Positions 8,793 to 18,035 of a DNA stretch of 64,000 nucleotides are shown one piece after another. The DNA lies in assembly GCF_024508315.1 (NCBI RefSeq), contig NZ_CP101987.1, positions 1,550,001-1,614,000 of the forward strand. The letters run 5' to 3'. How positions within the stretch are numbered: position 1 is the stretch's first letter; each line of letters opens with the position of its first letter. A model generated the notes under the pieces. That model was not told where the DNA came from and did not search any database. It saw only the letters and a list, made by a program, of their open reading frames with translations. A program made the position numbers and the translations under genes. The DNA is from Cellulomonas xiejunii (GTDB lineage Bacteria; Actinomycetota; Actinomycetes; Actinomycetales; Cellulomonadaceae).

Positions 8793-9299
8793 ATGACGAC
8801 GGGGCAGCGCACGACCGACGCGACGACCGACCGTGAGGTCCTCGACTGGGAGACCTTCGGGAGCGCCGCGCGCGAGGTCGCGCAGGCTGTCGTCGACTCG
8901 GGCTTCGTGCCGGACGTGGTGGTGTCGATCGCGCGCGGCGGGCTGCCGCCGGGCGGCGCGATCGCGTACGCCCTGGGCACCAAGGCCGTCGGGACGATGA
9001 ACGTCGAGTTCTACACCGGTGTGGGCAGCACGATGCCCGAGCCGCTGCTGCTCCCGCCGCTGCTGGACACCGACGCCATGCACGGCCTGCGCGCGCTCGT
9101 CGTCGACGACGTCGCCGACTCCGGGGAGACCCTCGCGCTGGTCCGGCGGCTGCTGTCGGCGCACTGCGGCGAGGTGCGCACGGCCGTCCTGTACGCCAAG
9201 CCGCGCTCCGTGATCGACCCGGACTACGTCTGGCGTCGCACGGACCTGTGGATCACGTTCCCGTGGTCGGCGCTTCCCCCGGTCGAGGCGACCCGCTGA
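8793..9299 (+). CDS. Phosphoribosyltransferase (Gpt/PRT type I domain protein)
   Basis: 168 aa from ATG 8793. The type I PRTase PRPP-binding motif ALVVDDVADSGET is clear (residues ~104-116), preceded by an IARGGLPPGG loop of the kind seen in xanthine/guanine phosphoribosyltransferases. This family converts a purine base and PRPP to the nucleotide; xanthine or guanine are the likeliest substrates, though related proteins act on other bases. It is transcribed towards the HAD phosphatase gene and their 3' ends overlap by 47 bp. A leaderless transcript is likely from the -10-like GACGAT immediately upstream. Confidence 0.85.
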   Translation: MTTGQRTTDATTDREVLDWETFGSAAREVAQAVVDSGFVPDVVVSIARGGLPPGGAIAYALGTKAVGTMNVEFYTGVGSTMPEPLLLPPLLDTDAMHGLRALVVDDVADSGETLALVRRLLSAHCGEVRTAVLYAKPRSVIDPDYVWRRTDLWITFPWSALPPVEATR

Positions 9300-9987
9300 C
9301 GACGCCGCCCGGCTGTGCCCCCGGCGGGGCCGGGCGGTCGAGGGCCGCCAGCACGGCCGCCGCGAGACCGTCGACGTGGTCGACCACGGCGAACGCCCCG
9401 GCACCGCGCAGCTCACCGGACTGCGCGTAGCCCCACGCGACACCGAGGCAGTCCACGCCGTTCGCGCGTGCGCCGTGCACGTCGTGCTCCCGGTCGCCGA
9501 CCATGAGCACCGCCCCGGCCGGCCGCAGCGCGTCGAGGGCCGCCGCGACGACCGTCGCCTTGGACGACGGCACGTGGTCCGGCGGTGCCCCGAAAACGCC
9601 CTCGAGCAGAGGGGCGAGGCCGAAGCGCTCGCAGATCGGCCCGGCGAACACCTCGGGCTTACTCGTCGCCACGGCCAGGCGCACGCCCGCGTCCCGGAGC
9701 GTCCTCAGCTGCTCGGTGATGCCGTCGTAGACGCTGTTCTCCCACATCCCGGTCGTGCGGAAGTAGCCGCGGTACGCGGCGACCGCCTCGGGCACGCGCT
9801 CCGGCGGGACCCCGAGCCGCGGGAACGACTCCACGACGGGCGGGCCGACGAAGCGCCGCAGCGCCGCGTCGCCGGGCACCGGGAGTCCCAGCGTCGTGAA
9901 CGCGACGCGCGCGCTCGCGGCGATGCCGGGGTACGAGTCGGTGAGGGTGCCGTCGAGGTCCAGCAGGACGAGGGGTGCGGGAGTCAT
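9253..9987 (-). CDS. HAD-family phosphatase (Gph/PGP-like), copy 1
   Basis: 244 aa. ATG at 9987 is preferred over 9996 because GGGAGG lies 9 nt upstream of 9987 but abuts 9996. HAD motif I is LLDLDGTLTD with nucleophile Asp, motif II Thr/Ser is in VATSKPE, and motif IV is MVGDREHDVHGA. A helical cap of C1 type sits between motifs I and II, as in phosphoglycolate phosphatase-like enzymes. It lies 26 bp downstream of a close paralog (10014-10691) sharing the same motif spacing, so the two arose by tandem duplication. The 3' end overlaps the convergent phosphoribosyltransferase gene by 47 bp. Substrate unknown; small phosphorylated metabolites are typical. Confidence 0.85.
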   Translation of the reverse strand: MTPAPLVLLDLDGTLTDSYPGIAASARVAFTTLGLPVPGDAALRRFVGPPVVESFPRLGVPPERVPEAVAAYRGYFRTTGMWENSVYDGITEQLRTLRDAGVRLAVATSKPEVFAGPICERFGLAPLLEGVFGAPPDHVPSSKATVVAAALDALRPAGAVLMVGDREHDVHGARANGVDCLGVAWGYAQSGELRGAGAFAVVDHVDGLAAAVLAALDRPAPPGAQPGGVVSGSPRPGEAPTTGT

Positions 9988-10013
9988 CCCGGCCATCCTC
10001 CCAGCGTCCCTCG

Positions 10014-10691
10014 TCAGCCGGTCACCCGGGCGAGCACGGCCGCGGGGACGTCCGCGGGCGAGGTGAGCACGTCGGCCGCACCCGCGGTGCGCAGCTCGTC
10101 CTCGCCGCCGTAGCCCCACAGCGCCCCGAGGCACGGCACCCCGTGCTCCGCCGCGCCGTGCACGTCGTGCTCCCGGTCGCCGAGCATGACGGCCCGGTAC
10201 CCGGCCTCGCCGACCGCCCCGCGCACCCACGTGAGAGCTCGCCCGATGATCTCGCCCTTCGTCTCCGACTCGTCGTCCGGGGCACCGACGAGGTGGTCGA
10301 GCAGCGGCGTGAGGCCGGTCTCGGCGCAGATCGGCTCCGCCCAGCGCACCGGCTTGGCGGTCGCGACGACGAGCAGCACGCCGGCCTCGCGCAGCGCGAC
10401 GAGCGCCTCGGGGATGCCGTCGAACACCCGCGTGTCCCACACGCCGACGTCGGAGAAGTGCGTGCCGTAGGCCGCGACGGCGGCGTCCAGCTGCTCGGCG
10501 GGCACGCCGTGGGTGGTGAACGACCACGTGATCGGCGGGCCGGCGAACGAGCGCATGACGGCCTCCGCCGGGGCGGGCAGGCCGACGTGGGCGTACGCCT
10601 GGCGCACCGACGCGACGATGCCGGAGGCCGAGTCCATGAGGGTGCCGTCGAGGTCGAGGAGGGCAACGGGCCGGGACGGGTGAGGAGGCAT
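10014..10691 (-). CDS. HAD-family phosphatase (Gph/PGP-like), copy 2
   Basis: 225 aa. Motif I is LLDLDGTLMD, motif II is VATAKP and motif IV is MLGDREHDVHGA. The whole protein aligns by eye with the downstream copy (SxGIxASxRxA, VFDGIPEAL versus VYDGITEQL, CLGxxWGY), which marks a tandem duplication with later divergence. First gene of a two-gene - strand operon. Its start lies only 87 bp from the divergent DUF2975 gene, so the palindrome at 10749-10770 could influence both. Function is inferred at family level only. Confidence 0.85.
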   Translation of the reverse strand: MPPHPSRPVALLDLDGTLMDSASGIVASVRQAYAHVGLPAPAEAVMRSFAGPPITWSFTTHGVPAEQLDAAVAAYGTHFSDVGVWDTRVFDGIPEALVALREAGVLLVVATAKPVRWAEPICAETGLTPLLDHLVGAPDDESETKGEIIGRALTWVRGAVGEAGYRAVMLGDREHDVHGAAEHGVPCLGALWGYGGEDELRTAGAADVLTSPADVPAAVLARVTG

Positions 10692-10743
10692 GGGGTGATC
10701 GTGCCTCGTCCCGCGCGCGGCTCACCAATCCGGGTGGCACCTC

Positions 10744-10772
10744 TTGACAGTCGAGATATATCTATCGACTAT
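10744..10772 (+). promoter_or_regulatory. Promoter with an overlapping 22-bp palindromic operator for the DUF2975 gene
   Basis: TTGACA (10744-10749) is a perfect -35; a weak -10 GACTAT (10767-10772) follows with a 17-bp spacer, and the ATG at 10779 sits at the predicted transcript start. Between them lies an inverted repeat, AGTCGA...TCGACT (10749-10770), with 9 of 11 positions symmetric and an inner AGATATATCT. A repressor bound here would block the promoter. The AT-rich core resembles PadR-type operators, but the regulator is not encoded nearby. Confidence 0.6.
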
Positions 10773-10778
10773 CAATGG

Positions 10779-11255
10779 ATGAGTCGGTGGTCCTGGCGCG
10801 TGCTCCGCGCTGCACTCGTCGCCCTGCTGCTGGGCTCGCTCCTGCTGCAGGTCCTGCTGCCGATGCTGGCCGAGGAGGTCGGCGGCGGGTACACGGAGAC
10901 CGCGCACCTCGTCGCGCCCTATGCCGTGACCGCCATCGCGGCGGTCGCGTGCCTGCAGGTCGCGCTCGGTGCCGTCTGGTGGCTCATGGCTCTCGTGCGC
11001 CGCGACGAGATGCTCACGCCGCGTGCGCTGCGGGGTGTGGACGTGGCGGGCGTGGCGATCGTGCTGGCCGCGGCGCTCGCCGCGTCGCCCCCGGCGCACC
11101 TGCTCCTCGGCGTGGACGTGGGCGGGCCCGGCGTCCTCATCGCGTTCGCCGCGTGCGCCGCCGGCGGGGTCGCGGCCGCCCTCGCCTGGCGCGCCGTGCG
11201 GTCGCAGCTCGTCGCCGCGATCGCCGACAGGGCAGAGCTCGCCGCCGTCGTGTGA
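10779..11255 (+). CDS. DUF2975-type small membrane protein
   Basis: 158 aa. Four hydrophobic segments are visible (about residues 8-28, 45-75, 88-110, 118-140), with the RRDEMLTP loop between the second and third that is typical of DUF2975 proteins. An ATG at 10775 is out of frame; ATG 10779 is used. In many actinobacteria and firmicutes such genes are followed by a small Xre-type regulator; none is found here before the ileS leader. Expression is probably controlled by the palindrome overlapping its promoter. Function unknown. Confidence 0.8.
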   Translation: MSRWSWRVLRAALVALLLGSLLLQVLLPMLAEEVGGGYTETAHLVAPYAVTAIAAVACLQVALGAVWWLMALVRRDEMLTPRALRGVDVAGVAIVLAAALAASPPAHLLLGVDVGGPGVLIAFAACAAGGVAAALAWRAVRSQLVAAIADRAELAAVV

Positions 11256-11334
11256 CCGGCCGCCCCCAGGCTCCGACCCCGACCCCGCTTGATCGTGACA
11301 CGGTCCGGGCGCGAGCGCAGCGGCGGGTCCTGGG

Positions 11335-11581
11335 TATGCTGACCGCACAGGCATCGACCCGGCCATCACCGGTGAGCCTCCGGAAGAACGGGATCCGCGC
11401 CACGGTGCGTCGTCCTCAGTAGAACCGGACGGGGCAGGCCCGTCACAGCCGCAGGCGAGAGGCCGGGGACTCGTCCCCGGCAAGCGAGGTGGTACCGCGG
11501 TGCCGTCCGGGTGGTCCGGGTGGTGTCGTCCTCGTGGCCGTACGCACCCCACCGGGTGCGCGAGACCAGGAGCACCCGACC
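11335..11581 (+). promoter_or_regulatory. T-box leader controlling ileS (ultrashort Stem I, translational type)
   Basis: A -10 TATGCT (11335-11340) precedes the leader. A short hairpin CCGG-CCATCA-CCGG (11359-11372) carries an Ile codon ATC (11365-11367) in its loop, as in the ultrashort Stem I T-boxes known from actinobacterial ileS genes. The conserved T-box GCGAGGTGGTACCGCGG lies at 11484-11500; its TGGT (11490-11493) can pair with the ACCA end of uncharged tRNA-Ile. There is no U-rich terminator before the gene, and the ribosome site AGGAG is at 11568-11572, so control is most likely by sequestering the ribosome site rather than by termination. Uncharged tRNA-Ile should turn translation on. 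Confidence 0.88.
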
Positions 11582-14500
11582 GTGGCGTACCCGCTGCACC
11601 GCACGTCCGACGGCACCCCCGCGACCGTCCCGCCCAGCCCCGACCTTCCCGCCCTCGAGCAGGACGTGCTGCGGTACTGGGACGCGGACGACACGTTCCG
11701 CGCCTCGGTGGCACTGCGACCCACGGGCGAGAACGGCGAGAACGAGTACGTCTTCTACGACGGGCCGCCGTTCGCCAACGGGATGCCGCACTACGGCCAC
11801 CTGCTCACGGGGTACGCCAAGGACGTCGTGCCGCGCTACCAGACCATGCGCGGGCGGCACGTCGAGCGCCGGTTCGGCTGGGACACGCACGGACTGCCGG
11901 CCGAGCTGGAGGCCGAGCGCGTCCTGGGGATCACCGACAAGTCACAGATCGACGAGATGGGCATCGCCGCGTTCAACGACGCGTGCCGCAGCTCGGTGCT
12001 GAAGTACACCGAGGAGTGGCAGCAGTACGTCGAGCGGCAGGCGCGCTGGGTCGACTTCGAGAACGACTACAAGACGCTCGACCCGTCGTTCATGGAGTCG
12101 GTCATCTGGGCGTTCAAGCAGCTGTACGACAAGGGCCTGGCCTACGAGGGCTACCGCGTCCTGCCGTACTGCTGGCGCGACGAGACGCCGCTGAGCAACC
12201 ACGAGCTACGCATGGACGAGGACGTCTACGCCTCGCGCCAGGACCCGGCGATCACCGTCGGGTTCCGCCTGGACTCCGGTGAGCTGCTGCTGATCTGGAC
12301 CACCACGCCCTGGACGCTGCCGTCCAACCTGGCCGTCGCGGTGGGGCCGGACGTCGAGTACGTCGTCGTCGAGCCTGCCGCCGGGTCGCCGTTCGGCGAG
12401 GTGCACCCGGGGGAGCGCGTGGTGCTCGCCGCGGCGCGCCTGGGTGCGTACGCCCGTGAGCTGGGCGACGAGCCGGCGGTCGTCGCGCGACTGACGGGCG
12501 CCGACCTCGTGGGCCGCCGGTACACGCCGCCGTTCGACTACTTCGCGGGGCACGAGAACGCCCACCAGGTGCTGGCGGCGGACTTCGTCACCACCGAGGA
12601 CGGCACGGGCGTCGTGCACCTGGCACCCGCGTTCGGCGAGGACGACATGGCCGCGTGCGACGCGGCGGGCATCACCCCGGTCGTGCCCGTCGACTCCAAG
12701 GGCCGCTTCACCTCCCAGGTCACGGACTACGCGGACGTGCAGGTCTTCGATGCCAACAAGCAGGTCATCGCCGACCTCAAGAACGGCACCGGGCCGCTCG
12801 CACGCGTCGACGCCGCGCACCGGGCCGCGCTGGTGCGCCACGAGACGTACGAGCACTCGTACCCGCACTGCTGGCGCTGCCGGAACCCGCTGATCTACAA
12901 GGCCGTGTCGTCGTGGTTCGTGCGGGTCACGCAGTTCCGGGACCGCATGGTGGAGCTCAACCAGGGCATCGAGTGGATCCCCGGGCACATCAAGGACGGC
13001 CAGTTCGGCAAGTGGCTGGAGAACGCGCGCGACTGGTCGATCAGCCGCAACCGCTACTGGGGCACACCCATCCCGGTGTGGGTGAGCGACGACCCGGCGT
13101 ACCCGCGGGTCGACGTCTACGGCTCGTTCGCCGAGCTCGAGGCCGACTTCGGCCGCCTGCCGCTCAACGACAAGGGCGAGCCGGACCTGCACCGGCCCTT
13201 CATCGACGACCTCACGCGCCCCAACCCGGACGACCCCACGGGCCGCTCGACGATGCGCCGCATCCCCGACGTGCTCGACGTGTGGTTCGACTCCGGGTCG
13301 ATGCCGTTCGCGCAGGTGCACTACCCGTTCGAGAACCGCGACTGGTTCGAGCACCACTACCCGGGCGACTTCATCGTCGAGTACATCGGGCAGACGCGCG
13401 GCTGGTTCTACACGCTGCACGTGCTGGCCACCGCGATCTTCGACCGCGCCGCGTTCCGCAACGTCATGTGCCACGGCATCGTGCTGGGCGACGACGGCCG
13501 CAAGGCCAGCAAGTCGCTGCGCAACTTCCCGGACCCCGTCGTCATGTGGGACAAGTACGGGTCCGACGCCGTGCGCTGGTCCCTCATGTCCTCCACCATC
13601 CTGCGGGGCGGCAACCTCGTGGTCACCGAGGAGGGCATCCGCGACGGCGTGCGCCAGGTGCTCCTGCCGCTGTGGAGCACGTACTACTTCTTCACGCTGT
13701 ACGCGGGTGCCGCGGACGGCGGGCAGGGGTACACGGCGCAGCGGGTCACCGCCGAGCGCGCCGCCGGACTGGCCCCGATGGACCGGTACCTGCTCGCCCG
13801 GACGGGTGAGCTCACGGCCGCGATGACCGCCCAGCTCGACGCGTACGACATCCCCGCCGCGTGCGAGGCCGTCCGCGAGCACCTCGACCTGCTCACCAAC
13901 TGGTACGTGCGCACGCAGCGCGACCGGTTCTGGTCCGAGGACGCCGACGCCTTCGACACGCTGTGGACCGCGCTCGAGGAGCTCACGCGCGCCATGGCGC
14001 CGCTCGCGCCGTTGGTCACCGAGGAGGTGTGGCGCGGCCTGACGGGCGGACGCAGCGTGCACCTCACCGACTGGCCGGCCGTCGACGCGCTCGTCCGTGA
14101 CGACTCCCTGGTCGCCGCGATGGACGAGGTCCGCGCCGTGGTCTCGTCGGCGCTCGGCCTGCGCAAGGCGCACCAGGTGCGCGTGCGCCAGCCGCTGCGC
14201 CGGCTCACGGTCGCCGTGGCCGACCCGGCCGCGCTCGCGCCGTACACCGACCTGCTCGCCGCCGAGCTCAACGTCAAGCACGTCGACGTCGTCGAGGCGG
14301 ACGCCGCGACCACCGAGCGCTTCGGCATCACGCAGCGGCTCGCGGTCAACGCGCGGGCCGCCGGCCCGCGCCTGGGCCGCGCCGTGCAGCAGGTCATCAA
14401 GGGCGCCCGCTCCGGTGCGTGGCGGGTCGACGGCGAGACCGTCGTCGTCACCACCGACGCCGGGGACGTCGCGCTGGAGCCGGCGGAGTACGAGCTGACG

Positions 14501-14830
14501 ACGGTGGTCGGCGAGGCGGCGGGGGCCGACATGGCCGCCGCCGTGCTGAGCGGCGGCGTGGTGGTCGTCCTCGACCTGTCGCTGGACGACGCGCTGCGCG
14601 CCGAGGGCTACGCACGCGACGTCGTGCGAGCCGTGCAGGACGCACGCAAGGCCGCCGGCCTGCACGTCGCCGACCGGGTCGACCTGACGCTCACGGTGCC
14701 GGCCGCGCACGTCGCGGACGTCGAGGCGCACCGCGACTTCGTCGCCGCCGAGACGCTCGCGTCGTCCGTGTCGATCGAGGCCGCCGACGTGGCCGAGGTC
14801 GCCGTGACCGTCGTGCGGGCCGACGCGTGA
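11582..14830 (+). CDS. ileS: Isoleucine-tRNA ligase (eukaryote-like IleRS2 type)
   Basis: 1082 aa from GTG 11582, with AGGAG 9 nt upstream; longer in-frame starts fall inside the T-box and are rejected. The HIGH motif is [12 protein letters not shown] and the KMSKS loop is DDGRKASKS, with Ala replacing Met. The PHYGH form is typical of the IleRS2 clade, which includes eukaryotic cytosolic and many actinobacterial enzymes and is usually insensitive to mupirocin, rather than of E. coli-type IleRS1. The CP1 editing region (THE-like segment, [12 protein letters not shown]) and a C-terminal tRNA-binding extension are present. Charges tRNA-Ile in the cytosol. The stop overlaps the folC start (GTGA). 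Confidence 0.97.
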   Translation: MAYPLHRTSDGTPATVPPSPDLPALEQDVLRYWDADDTFRASVALRPTGENGENEYVFYDGPPFANGMPHYGHLLTGYAKDVVPRYQTMRGRHVERRFGWDTHGLPAELEAERVLGITDKSQIDEMGIAAFNDACRSSVLKYTEEWQQYVERQARWVDFENDYKTLDPSFMESVIWAFKQLYDKGLAYEGYRVLPYCWRDETPLSNHELRMDEDVYASRQDPAITVGFRLDSGELLLIWTTTPWTLPSNLAVAVGPDVEYVVVEPAAGSPFGEVHPGERVVLAAARLGAYARELGDEPAVVARLTGADLVGRRYTPPFDYFAGHENAHQVLAADFVTTEDGTGVVHLAPAFGEDDMAACDAAGITPVVPVDSKGRFTSQVTDYADVQVFDANKQVIADLKNGTGPLARVDAAHRAALVRHETYEHSYPHCWRCRNPLIYKAVSSWFVRVTQFRDRMVELNQGIEWIPGHIKDGQFGKWLENARDWSISRNRYWGTPIPVWVSDDPAYPRVDVYGSFAELEADFGRLPLNDKGEPDLHRPFIDDLTRPNPDDPTGRSTMRRIPDVLDVWFDSGSMPFAQVHYPFENRDWFEHHYPGDFIVEYIGQTRGWFYTLHVLATAIFDRAAFRNVMCHGIVLGDDGRKASKSLRNFPDPVVMWDKYGSDAVRWSLMSSTILRGGNLVVTEEGIRDGVRQVLLPLWSTYYFFTLYAGAADGGQGYTAQRVTAERAAGLAPMDRYLLARTGELTAAMTAQLDAYDIPAACEAVREHLDLLTNWYVRTQRDRFWSEDADAFDTLWTALEELTRAMAPLAPLVTEEVWRGLTGGRSVHLTDWPAVDALVRDDSLVAAMDEVRAVVSSALGLRKAHQVRVRQPLRRLTVAVADPAALAPYTDLLAAELNVKHVDVVEADAATTERFGITQRLAVNARAAGPRLGRAVQQVIKGARSGAWRVDGETVVVTTDAGDVALEPAEYELTTVVGEAAGADMAAAVLSGGVVVVLDLSLDDALRAEGYARDVVRAVQDARKAAGLHVADRVDLTLTVPAAHVADVEAHRDFVAAETLASSVSIEAADVAEVAVTVVRADA

Positions 14831-16212
14831 GCCGCGAACGCGGTGGCGCGGACCACCTGAAGGACGAGGCCGCCCGGGCGGCACGCCAGGCCGCGGACGA
14901 GGTCTACCGCAGCATCCTCGCGCGTGCGCCCGAGCACGACATCGACCCCGAGCTGGGCCGCGTCCGCGCGGTGCTCGAGCTGCTCGGCGACCCGCAGCGT
15001 GCGTTCCGCTCGGTGCACGTCACCGGCACGAACGGCAAGACGTCGACGGCACGCATGGTCGAGGCACTGCTGCGCGAGCACGGGCTGCGTACGGGCCGCT
15101 TCACCAGCCCGCACCTCACGCGCGCCAACGAGCGCATCAGCATCGACGGCGAGCCGATCAGCGACGAGCGCTTCGTCGAGGTCTGGCAGGACGTCGCGCC
15201 CTACGTGCACATGGTGGACACGGACGCGGCCGAGCGCGGTGAGCCCCGGCTGTCGTTCTTCGAGGTCTTCGTCGTCATGGCGTACGCCGCGTTCGCCGAC
15301 GCGCCCGTCGAGGTCGCGGTCGTCGAGGTCGGCATGGGCGGGCGCTGGGACGCGACCAACGTGATCGACGCCGAGGTCGCGGTCATGACGCCCGTCGCGA
15401 TGGACCACGAGCGCTACCTGGGGAACACCCTCGTGGAGATCGCGTCGGAGAAGTCCGGCATCGTCAAGGACGGTGCGACGCTCGTGCTCGCGACGCAGAC
15501 CGAGGACGTCGAGGGTGTCGTGCTGACGGTCGCCGCCGAGCGCGGGGCCCGCGTCGTGCGCGAGGGCGTGGACATCGCGGTCGTCGACCGGCAGGTCGCG
15601 GTGGGCGGTCAGCTCGTCGCGCTGCGCGGGCTCGGCGGCGTGTACACCGACGTGTTCCTGCCGCTGTACGGCGAGCACCAGGCGCACAACGCTCTGCTGG
15701 CGCTCGTCGCGACGGAGGCGCTGCTCACGGGTGGCGCCGCGCTCGACGGATCGGTCGTCGAGGCCGCGTTCGGCGGCGTGACGTCCCCGGGACGCCTCGA
15801 GGTCGTCCGGTCGAGCCCGACCGTCCTCGTCGACGCCGCGCACAACCCCGCGGGTGCCGAGGCGCTGGCCGACGCGGTCATCGAGGCGTTCGACTTCACG
15901 CGCCTGGTCGGCGTCGTCGGCGTCATGGCGGACAAGGACCCCGAGGGCATCCTCGCGGCGCTCGAGCCGCTGCTCGCCGAGGTCGTCGTGACCCAGGCGT
16001 CGACGCCGCGCGCGCTCGATGCGGACGACCTGGCCGAGATCGCGATCGACGTGTTCGGCGAGGACCGCGTGCACGTGGCCGCCCGTCTGCCCGACGCGAT
16101 CGACGTCGCCGTCCAGCGTGCCGAGAGCGAGGAGGAGCGGGGGGCCGGTGTGCTGGTGACGGGCTCCGTCCTGCTCGTCGCCGAGGCCCGGGTGCTGCTG
16201 GGACGTGAGTGA
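14827..16212 (+). CDS. folC: Folylpolyglutamate synthase / dihydrofolate synthase
   Basis: 461 aa, GTG start overlapping the ileS stop. The P-loop [13 protein letters not shown], the Mur-ligase-type [12 protein letters not shown] and the C-terminal [10 protein letters not shown] motif identify FolC, which adds glutamate to dihydropteroate or to folates using ATP. Length is normal. In many actinobacteria folC is followed directly by a DUF4233 gene and ndk; here the dhaKLM operon separates them. It probably shares the ileS transcript and thus partly its T-box-regulated mRNA. Confidence 0.96.
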   Translation: MSRERGGADHLKDEAARAARQAADEVYRSILARAPEHDIDPELGRVRAVLELLGDPQRAFRSVHVTGTNGKTSTARMVEALLREHGLRTGRFTSPHLTRANERISIDGEPISDERFVEVWQDVAPYVHMVDTDAAERGEPRLSFFEVFVVMAYAAFADAPVEVAVVEVGMGGRWDATNVIDAEVAVMTPVAMDHERYLGNTLVEIASEKSGIVKDGATLVLATQTEDVEGVVLTVAAERGARVVREGVDIAVVDRQVAVGGQLVALRGLGGVYTDVFLPLYGEHQAHNALLALVATEALLTGGAALDGSVVEAAFGGVTSPGRLEVVRSSPTVLVDAAHNPAGAEALADAVIEAFDFTRLVGVVGVMADKDPEGILAALEPLLAEVVVTQASTPRALDADDLAEIAIDVFGEDRVHVAARLPDAIDVAVQRAESEEERGAGVLVTGSVLLVAEARVLLGRE

Positions 16213-16225
16213 GACGAGTCTCGCC

Positions 16226-16254
16226 TTGACGTCCGTCGTGCCCCGGGGTGGAGT
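16226..16254 (+). promoter_or_regulatory. Possible dhaK promoter
   Basis: TTGACG (16226-16231) with a 17-bp spacer to TGGAGT (16249-16254). The -35 is good and the -10 poor. It would give dhaKLM its own transcript separate from folC. Confidence 0.35.
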
Positions 16255-16290
16255 GGAGCGACCACCGCCGGCACGTCGAGGGAGTCGAGC

Positions 16291-17286
16291 GTGAAGAAGC
16301 TCATCAACGACCCGCAGGATGTCGTCGCCGAGTCGGTCGAGGGGTTCGGCCTCGCGCACGCCGACGTGGTGCAGGTGCATGTCGACCCGCTGTTCGTCAC
16401 CCGCGCCGGCGGCGCCGTGCCCGGCAAGGTCGGCCTCGTCTCGGGGGGTGGCAGCGGGCACGAGCCGCTGCACGCGGGCTTCGTCGGCGTCGGGATGCTC
16501 GACGCCGCAGTCCCGGGTGCGGTCTTCACCTCGCCCACGCCCGACCAGATCCTGCCCGCGATCGCCGCGGCCGACGCCGGGGCCGGCGTCCTGACGATCG
16601 TCAAGAACTACACGGGCGACGTGCTGAACTTCGAGACCGCCGCCGAGCTCGCCGACGCCGACGGGATCACCGTCCGGCAGGTGGTGGTGAACGACGACGT
16701 GGCCGTCGAGGACTCCCTCTACACGGCAGGGCGGCGCGGCGTGGCCGGCACGGTGGCAGTGGAGAAGATCGCGGGGGCCGCCGCCGAGCGCGGCGACGAC
16801 CTCGACGCGGTCGCCGCCGTCGCGCAGCGCGTGGTCGACAACGTCCGCACGATGGGTCTGGCGCTGACCGCCTGCACCGTGCCCCATGTCGGCGGCCCCA
16901 GCTTCGACCTGCCGGACGACGAGATCGAGATCGGCATCGGGATCCACGGCGAGCCGGGGCGCCACCGCGTCGGCCTGGAGAACGCCGACGTGCTCACCGA
17001 GAAGCTCCTGACGCCGGTCGTCGAGGACCTCGGCCTGGCGGGCGGGGAGCGTGTGTTGCTGCTCGTCAACGGCATGGGCGGCACGCCCGCGTCCGAGCTG
17101 TACGTCGTCTATCGTCGGGCGCGCGCGTTGCTCGCCGAGCGCGGGGTCGAGGTGGCCCGCTCGCTCGTCGGCAACTACGTGACATCGCTGGAGATGCAGG
17201 GCGCGTCGGTCACCGTCCTTCGTCTGGACGACGAGCTGACCGCCCTGTGGGACGCACCCGTGCACACGTCGGCGCTGCGCTGGTGA
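16291..17286 (+). CDS. dhaK: Dihydroxyacetone kinase subunit DhaK
   Basis: 331 aa, GTG start with GAGGGAG 6 nt upstream. The SGGGSGHEPLHAGFVG loop near residue 53 and GIGIHGEPG with His219, which would bind dihydroxyacetone covalently as a hemiaminal, are both present. DhaK is the substrate-binding subunit of the PTS-dependent kinase that makes dihydroxyacetone phosphate. It works with DhaL (ADP-binding) and DhaM (phosphoryl donor), both encoded next. Length is slightly below E. coli DhaK (356 aa). Confidence 0.96.
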   Translation: MKKLINDPQDVVAESVEGFGLAHADVVQVHVDPLFVTRAGGAVPGKVGLVSGGGSGHEPLHAGFVGVGMLDAAVPGAVFTSPTPDQILPAIAAADAGAGVLTIVKNYTGDVLNFETAAELADADGITVRQVVVNDDVAVEDSLYTAGRRGVAGTVAVEKIAGAAAERGDDLDAVAAVAQRVVDNVRTMGLALTACTVPHVGGPSFDLPDDEIEIGIGIHGEPGRHRVGLENADVLTEKLLTPVVEDLGLAGGERVLLLVNGMGGTPASELYVVYRRARALLAERGVEVARSLVGNYVTSLEMQGASVTVLRLDDELTALWDAPVHTSALRW

Positions 17287-17320
17287 ACGACGCGGCCGGG
17301 GACTCGGGGAGGCTGGGCGG

Positions 17321-17962
17321 ATGACGCTGGACGCGGCATGGGCCGTCGACTGGGTGAGGCGCAGTGCGGCGACGGTCGCCGAGCACCGGGACGAGCTCGT
17401 GGAGCTCGACCGGCAGATCGGCGACGGCGACCACGGTGAGAACCTCGACCGGGGCTTCCGTGCGGTCGTCGCCAAGCTCGACGGGCTCGACACGCCGCCT
17501 GCGAGCGTCGGGGACGTCCTGCGGCTGGTCGCCACGACGCTGATGTCCACGGTCGGAGGCGCGGCGGGGCCCCTGTACGGCACCGCCTACCTGCGTGCGT
17601 CGAAGTCGGGCACGGCGAGCGAGCTGGGTCCCGACGGTGTCGTCGCGCTGCTCGAGGCCGCATTGGACGGGATCGTCACGCGCGGACGCGCCGGCGCGGG
17701 GGAGAAGACGATGGTCGACGCGTGGACGGCGGCGGTCGCGGCCGCCGTGGACGCCGCCGACCACGGCGCCCCGCCCTCGGCGGTGCTCGCCGCTGCGGCC
17801 CGCGGCGCGCACGACGGCGCGGAGTCGACCGTGCCGCTCGTCGCGACGAAGGGCCGTGCCAGCTACCTGGGCGAGCGCTCCGCGGGGCACCTCGACCCGG
17901 GAGCCCGCTCGAGCGAGCTCATCCTGCTCGCGGCGGCGCAGGCGGCCGAGGCGGCGGACTGA
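17321..17962 (+). CDS. dhaL: Dihydroxyacetone kinase subunit DhaL
   Basis: 213 aa. The motif RQIGDGDHGENLDRGF supplies the aspartates that hold Mg-ADP in DhaL, and TVGGAAGPLYGTAYLRA is the conserved Gly-rich segment around the nucleotide. DhaL keeps a tightly bound ADP that is phosphorylated by DhaM and passes phosphate to dihydroxyacetone on DhaK. Start ATG 17321, 34 bp after dhaK, with GGAGGC upstream (GGGGAGGCTGGGCGG). Length is typical. Confidence 0.96.
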   Translation: MTLDAAWAVDWVRRSAATVAEHRDELVELDRQIGDGDHGENLDRGFRAVVAKLDGLDTPPASVGDVLRLVATTLMSTVGGAAGPLYGTAYLRASKSGTASELGPDGVVALLEAALDGIVTRGRAGAGEKTMVDAWTAAVAAAVDAADHGAPPSAVLAAAARGAHDGAESTVPLVATKGRASYLGERSAGHLDPGARSSELILLAAAQAAEAAD

Positions 17963-18035
17963 TCGACGACGAGCCGCACCGACCACGGTGCGGCACCACG
18001 ACGCGGCGCGGACGTCGCGGGGGGAGGCAGGACCG

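Noticed and set aside
11489-11581. Extended N-terminus of ileS
   Set aside because: It would run through the T-box; the AGGAG-preceded GTG at 11582 fits the family.
12206-14884. Long - strand ORF (892 codons) opposite ileS
   Set aside because: Antisense to a confident tRNA ligase; composition typical of a shadow frame.
14608-17583. Very long - strand ORF (991 codons) opposite folC and dhaK
   Set aside because: It lies wholly opposite recognisable genes and has low-complexity Arg/Val/Asp-rich translation, the usual high-GC shadow.
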